From contig MPDE01000016.1 in assembly GCA_001874335.1 (NCBI GenBank), positions 1-36,425 on the forward strand: a stretch of DNA of 36,425 nucleotides. Direction: 5' to 3'. Each line of letters begins with the position of its first letter. Position 1 is the first letter of the stretch. Positions 32,873 to 36,425 of this stretch are shown piece by piece. The DNA comes from Bacteroidetes bacterium MedPE-SWsnd-G2 (lineage in GTDB: Bacteria > Bacteroidota > Bacteroidia > Flavobacteriales > Flavobacteriaceae). The notes under the pieces are model-generated. The model was not told the DNA's origin. It did no database searches and saw nothing but the letters and a program-made list of their open reading frames with translations. The position numbers and the translations under genes were made by a program.

Positions 32873-35278
32873 ATGAAAAGATCATACTATTCAACTTCAA
32901 TTACAGAATTTCTAAATGATGATCCATCCAGAATTTTAGGAGAGCTTAATAGAAACCATTCACATGCGCTAGAAGAATCACAACGAAATGCATGGATTGG
33001 TCAAATAGCAATTTTAAAAGATCAATTAAAAGGTCTTTCTAGAGGGCAAGTCTATTTTGAGTTTGCCATTCCTCGAATGGGGAAACGTGTGGATGTCATT
33101 GTTATTATTGACCATATTGTATTTGTAATTGAATTTAAGGTTGGAGATCAATTATATGGAAGTCATGCAATTGAACAAGTAATTGATTATACCTTAGATT
33201 TAAAGAATTTTCAACAAGGAAGTCATGATGCGAAATTGATTCCTGTTGTGGTTTCAACCAAAGCTCCAGAAGTAGAAAACAATCAAAAAGACATTGAAAT
33301 CTTTTTAACTGCAGCAAAAACAAATGATTCTAATATTAAAGATTATTTGGAGTTTGCCTTAAGTCAGTCTAATGGAACTCATATTAATACTCATGATTGG
33401 GAAACTTCAATTTATAAGCCAACTCCAACCATTGTAGAAGCAGCTCAAGCATTGTATAAAGGTCATAATGTAAAAGAAATATCCAGATCAGACTCAGGAG
33501 CAATAAACCTATCAAGAACTGCAAAATGTCTGAATGAAATTATCGAGAACTCTAAATCGTTCCAACGAAAGTCAATTTGTTTTGTAACCGGAGTTCCAGG
33601 AGCGGGGAAAACGTTGGCTGGATTAAATATTGCTAATGAACGTATGAAATCCGATGAGGATGAACATGCCGTATTTTTATCTGGAAATGGTCCGCTAGTT
33701 GACGTTTTACGGGAAGCATTGACAAGAGATGAGGTCATAACTTCAAAAGAAGCAGGTAATACAATGACGAAGGCTCAATCGAGAATTAAAGCTAATTCCT
33801 TTATACAGAATATTCATCATTTCAGAGATGACAACTTGATTTCAGAGAAAGCACCTGTAGAAAAAGTGGTCGTTTTTGATGAAGCCCAACGTGCATGGAA
33901 TGAAAAACAGGCCAGTTATTTCATGAAAACAAAAAAAGGGATTGATGATTTCAATAAATCGGAGCCCGAATTTTTAATTGAAGTAATGAATCGTCATGAT
34001 GATTGGTGTACAATTGTTTGTTTGATTGGTGGAGGACAAGAAATAAATACTGGAGAAGCTGGTTTACAAGCTTGGATAGAGTCATTAAAGGACCAGTTTT
34101 CAGAATGGGATATTCATTATTCAGAATTAATAGAGCAGAACGATTTATATGTAAAAGATAAAGAAGTAAGGCAATGGCTTTCCGCAAATGGTAATGCTAG
34201 TAAGGATTTGCATTTAGCCGTTTCCGTTAGGTCCTTTCGTTCAGAACAACTCTCCAATTTTGTGCATGAGTTATTAGAAGTGAATAAAGAATCTGTTAAA
34301 GAGCTTTACAGCGATATTAAAAATGATTACCCATTGGTAGTTACTCGAGATATAGATTTTGCTAAAAACTGGCTAAGAGGAATGTCTAGAGGCACAGAGC
34401 GTATTGGTTTAGTTGGATCTTCTGGAGCAAGGAGATTGAGGCCCTTTAGTTTGGATGTGAAGAATGAAATTTCACCAGCCAATTGGTTTTTAAATGACAA
34501 ATACGATATAAGATCTTCTTCATTCTTAGAAGTTGTGGCAACGGAGTATGATATCCAAGGACTTGAAATAGATTGGGTGTGTATGGCATGGGGAGCAGAT
34601 TTTCATTTAAAGGATGATGCATGGAATTATCAGAGTTTTAAAGGCACTGCTTGGCAGAAAATGAACCAAGAAACGATCCGACAATATTTAAAGAACACCT
34701 ATCGCGTTTTGCTAACAAGGGCTAGACAAGGAATGGTGATTTTTATTCCTGATGGGTCAGAATTAGATCATACACGTTTGGCAGAGTATTACGATGAAAC
34801 TTTTAATTATTTCAAGGAAATAGGAATACAAGAACTCAAAGAGAATATGTTTGATGAAGTTCATCATCAAGAACCTCCAAAAAAGGAAGAGAGTAGTTCA
34901 ACAAAGAAGAAAAAAGTTTTAAAAAAACCACAAACGAAAATTCCTTTTGAGTCTGCAAAAAGTGAAGATACCTCTAAATTAAAAATAGGTAAGTTAGTAA
35001 AGCTAAAAATGACTGAATTAATCAAGAATAATCTATTGTCTGAAAGCGAAATTAGAAATCTTCAAAGAGCCGATTATTCAAAGCAGCATTTACATTTGAA
35101 TTATCCATTTCTAAAAAAAGCACTTCCATCAGATCCAAATAATATTCCCCGATATTGGGCTGGAAAAGTGGATATAAATGGAACTGATTTTTTTATTTGC
35201 TCCGAGTGGTATGAAAACCCTAGTAATAATGATAGGCTATTTTTTTTAAAATGGCTCAAAGAAATTAATAATAAGTAA
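32873..35278 (+). CDS. PD-(D/E)XK nuclease - DUF2075 helicase fusion
   Basis: An 801-residue predicted nuclease-helicase. The N-terminal restriction-like domain has RVDVIVII (D74) and FVIEFKVG (E87-x-K89), the PD-(D/E)XK metal site. The DUF2075 (Schlafen-like SF1) ATPase follows: Walker A GVPGAGKT (240-247), Walker B VVFDEAQRAW (D336, E337), a motif III-like CLIGGGQEINTGE, and near residue 620 YRVLLTRARQGMVIFIP, the UvrD-like motif VI. A Lys-rich linker (residues about 665-690, KKEESSSTKKKKVLKK) leads to a C-terminal domain of unknown type (about 720-801, with DINGTDFFICSEWYE). It is in a tight operon with the RT and GIY-YIG genes. It should unwind and cut nucleic acid. Confidence 0.87.
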   Translation: MKRSYYSTSITEFLNDDPSRILGELNRNHSHALEESQRNAWIGQIAILKDQLKGLSRGQVYFEFAIPRMGKRVDVIVIIDHIVFVIEFKVGDQLYGSHAIEQVIDYTLDLKNFQQGSHDAKLIPVVVSTKAPEVENNQKDIEIFLTAAKTNDSNIKDYLEFALSQSNGTHINTHDWETSIYKPTPTIVEAAQALYKGHNVKEISRSDSGAINLSRTAKCLNEIIENSKSFQRKSICFVTGVPGAGKTLAGLNIANERMKSDEDEHAVFLSGNGPLVDVLREALTRDEVITSKEAGNTMTKAQSRIKANSFIQNIHHFRDDNLISEKAPVEKVVVFDEAQRAWNEKQASYFMKTKKGIDDFNKSEPEFLIEVMNRHDDWCTIVCLIGGGQEINTGEAGLQAWIESLKDQFSEWDIHYSELIEQNDLYVKDKEVRQWLSANGNASKDLHLAVSVRSFRSEQLSNFVHELLEVNKESVKELYSDIKNDYPLVVTRDIDFAKNWLRGMSRGTERIGLVGSSGARRLRPFSLDVKNEISPANWFLNDKYDIRSSSFLEVVATEYDIQGLEIDWVCMAWGADFHLKDDAWNYQSFKGTAWQKMNQETIRQYLKNTYRVLLTRARQGMVIFIPDGSELDHTRLAEYYDETFNYFKEIGIQELKENMFDEVHHQEPPKKEESSSTKKKKVLKKPQTKIPFESAKSEDTSKLKIGKLVKLKMTELIKNNLLSESEIRNLQRADYSKQHLHLNYPFLKKALPSDPNNIPRYWAGKVDINGTDFFICSEWYENPSNNDRLFFLKWLKEINNK

Positions 35279-35295
35279 AAGTATTAGTAAAACAT

Positions 35296-36222
35296 ATGGC
35301 ATTTTTCTTGAATAGAGATAAACTAAATGTTTGGATTCCTAAATTAATTAAAGAGGCAGAAAAGGAGGTTGTAATTATTGTTCCTTATATAAAATTGTCA
35401 AATAGGATATTGGATGCATTAAATGTGGCAAATGACAAAAATATTCAGATTACAATTGTGTATAGAGAAGATAAAATAGATTTAGCTGAAAAGAACAAAT
35501 TATTAAGTTTTGGTAACCTAAACTTATTACATCATCCTAATATTCATTGTAAGTGTTTTTATAATGGTGATCTTCTTATAATTGGATCAATGAATTTATA
35601 TGCATATTCAGAAGAAAATAATCGAGAAATGGGTACTCTTTTCAGCAGGAATGGTATAGAATTTTACGAAAATGAGTATAATAAATATGGACAATTAATT
35701 AGTGATCATGACAGAAAAAGAGTGTTTGATGATGCCGTATTTGAAGTAAATGAAATAATAAATGGAGCTACTTCTGAAAAATTAAACCATAATAATGATA
35801 AGGAACATTTTAGTATTGATATAATAAAAACTGATGAAGAAAAGGAAATAGATTATTGCGCAGAAATTAACAAATACTTTGAGAACAAAAAATTCAAGCC
35901 TATTAATATTAGAGGAAACGTTTGGTATTCAATTTGTCGAAATTACTTTGATAATTTGGATGTGCTTTTCGAAAATAAAAGAGTAACACTAAAGTTTAAT
36001 ATTGATGATAATAAAATAAGAATGATTTATGATAAATGGATGCAATCTTATGATGAATTTGAGTATGAATGGTTTAAGTATTATTGGAAGTATAAAGGAG
36101 CAGAAATTTATATATATTTAAACAGAGATTATGACTGGGAGTCCTTATCTGACGAGGAATGTTATAACAAGTTTAGGGATGTGCTTTCTAAAATGATTGA
36201 CAGATATAGGGTTTACTTTTAA
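35296..36222 (+). CDS. PLD-like phosphodiesterase, last gene of the RT operon
   Basis: A 308-residue protein, 17 bp after the DUF2075 gene. The N-terminal 150 residues form a one-motif PLD domain: VVIIVPYIKL, then H84-C-K86 and IIGSMNLYAYSEENNREMG. The Asp is one position further than usual (K86-x5-D92, versus x4), which may weaken the site. The C-terminal half (about 185-308) is Tyr/Trp/Asn/Asp-rich and highly charged (YEWFKYYWKYKGAEIYIYLNRDYDW), without a family I recognise. It is related in the PLD half to the protein at 29261 but lacks the Cys clusters. Its stop overlaps that of the convergent LytTR gene by 4 bp. Confidence 0.8.
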   Translation: MAFFLNRDKLNVWIPKLIKEAEKEVVIIVPYIKLSNRILDALNVANDKNIQITIVYREDKIDLAEKNKLLSFGNLNLLHHPNIHCKCFYNGDLLIIGSMNLYAYSEENNREMGTLFSRNGIEFYENEYNKYGQLISDHDRKRVFDDAVFEVNEIINGATSEKLNHNNDKEHFSIDIIKTDEEKEIDYCAEINKYFENKKFKPINIRGNVWYSICRNYFDNLDVLFENKRVTLKFNIDDNKIRMIYDKWMQSYDEFEYEWFKYYWKYKGAEIYIYLNRDYDWESLSDEECYNKFRDVLSKMIDRYRVYF

Positions 36223-36425
36223 GCACCAAATAGACTTCTTATTTTTTTTATAAATCCTGGTTTTTCAGATTCACTTATAGTAAATTCTTCATTGCAATTT
36301 TTTAGTTCTATTATTTTATTGAAACGTTTCGCAACTTTAGATATATTGATAATTGTACTTTGATTAATCTTTTCAAAACCATAGGGTTCTAATATAGTAT
36401 ATAGGTTATCTATTGTAATTCTAAC
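36219..36425 (-). CDS. LytTR-type DNA-binding protein, C-terminal fragment (cut by window edge)
   Basis: The minus strand is open from the right edge to the TAA at 36221-36219, giving 68 residues. They begin VRITIDNLYTILEPYGFEKINQSTIINISK, which matches the end of a LytTR domain (L...GF.RI..S.IVN...I), and end KPGFIKKIRSLFGA. LytTR proteins are transcription factors, often response regulators, that bind direct repeats upstream of their targets. The N-terminus, and so the regulator type, lies beyond the window. Confidence 0.75.
   Translation of the reverse strand, partial: VRITIDNLYTILEPYGFEKINQSTIINISKVAKRFNKIIELKNCNEEFTISESEKPGFIKKIRSLFGA

Overview
The window reads as chromosomal DNA from a low-GC marine-type member of the Bacteroidota, most likely a flavobacterium. 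Pointers are a C-terminal type IX secretion sorting domain (LamG protein at 12.0-13.0 kb), a large secreted M14 carboxypeptidase with MopE-like repeats, SPII lipoproteins, TAnnTTTG-type -7 promoter boxes, and general absence of Shine-Dalgarno sequences.

Left part (1-17.4 kb), resident genome: almost all genes read leftward. They include the carboxypeptidase cut by the left edge, a secreted DUF6134-like protein, a cupin, an unusual ion channel with a large extracytoplasmic N-terminal region, a SAM methyltransferase, a phospholipase D/cardiolipin-synthase-like lipoprotein, an OmpA lipoprotein, the LamG/T9SS protein, a membrane acyltransferase, and four small orphan envelope or secreted genes. 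A possible small RNA with its own promoter box and terminator lies at about 14.3 kb.

Boundary (17.38-17.56 kb): the 3' half of a tRNA gene (leftward, no 5' half), with its terminator on one side and three GTGTTCA repeats on the other. This is what the far attachment site of a tRNA-targeting integrative element looks like. By orientation the element extends rightward to beyond the right edge, where the intact tRNA and integrase are expected. This is an inference; no integrase is in the window.

Right part (17.6-36.4 kb), probable island: first a leftward lodB-lodA-like pair (flavoprotein plus CTQ-dependent amino-acid oxidase). Then a rightward type I restriction-modification operon: hsdR, an AlbA_2/HATPase regulator-like gene with a 12-bp repeat array, hsdM, an orphan 154-aa gene, hsdS, and a GIY-YIG gene broken by an apparent one-base deletion. 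Behind it are a vestigial hsdS tail and a PLD-like gene with two four-cysteine clusters. Next is about 360 bp of strongly structured non-coding sequence, directly followed by a defence-type reverse transcriptase. The RT overlaps a GIY-YIG/DUF4357 nuclease by 4 bp, which sits 7 bp before a PD-(D/E)XK-DUF2075 helicase, 17 bp before a second PLD-like gene. The last bases hold the C-terminus of a convergent LytTR-type protein.

The best candidate for an undescribed system is the ncRNA-RT-GIY-YIG-nuclease/helicase-PLD cassette (30.1-36.2 kb). The RT plus upstream RNA resembles known defence-associated RTs (DRT), but translational coupling to two predicted nucleases is not something I recognise from a described type. 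All assignments are from reading the sequence; no database search was possible.
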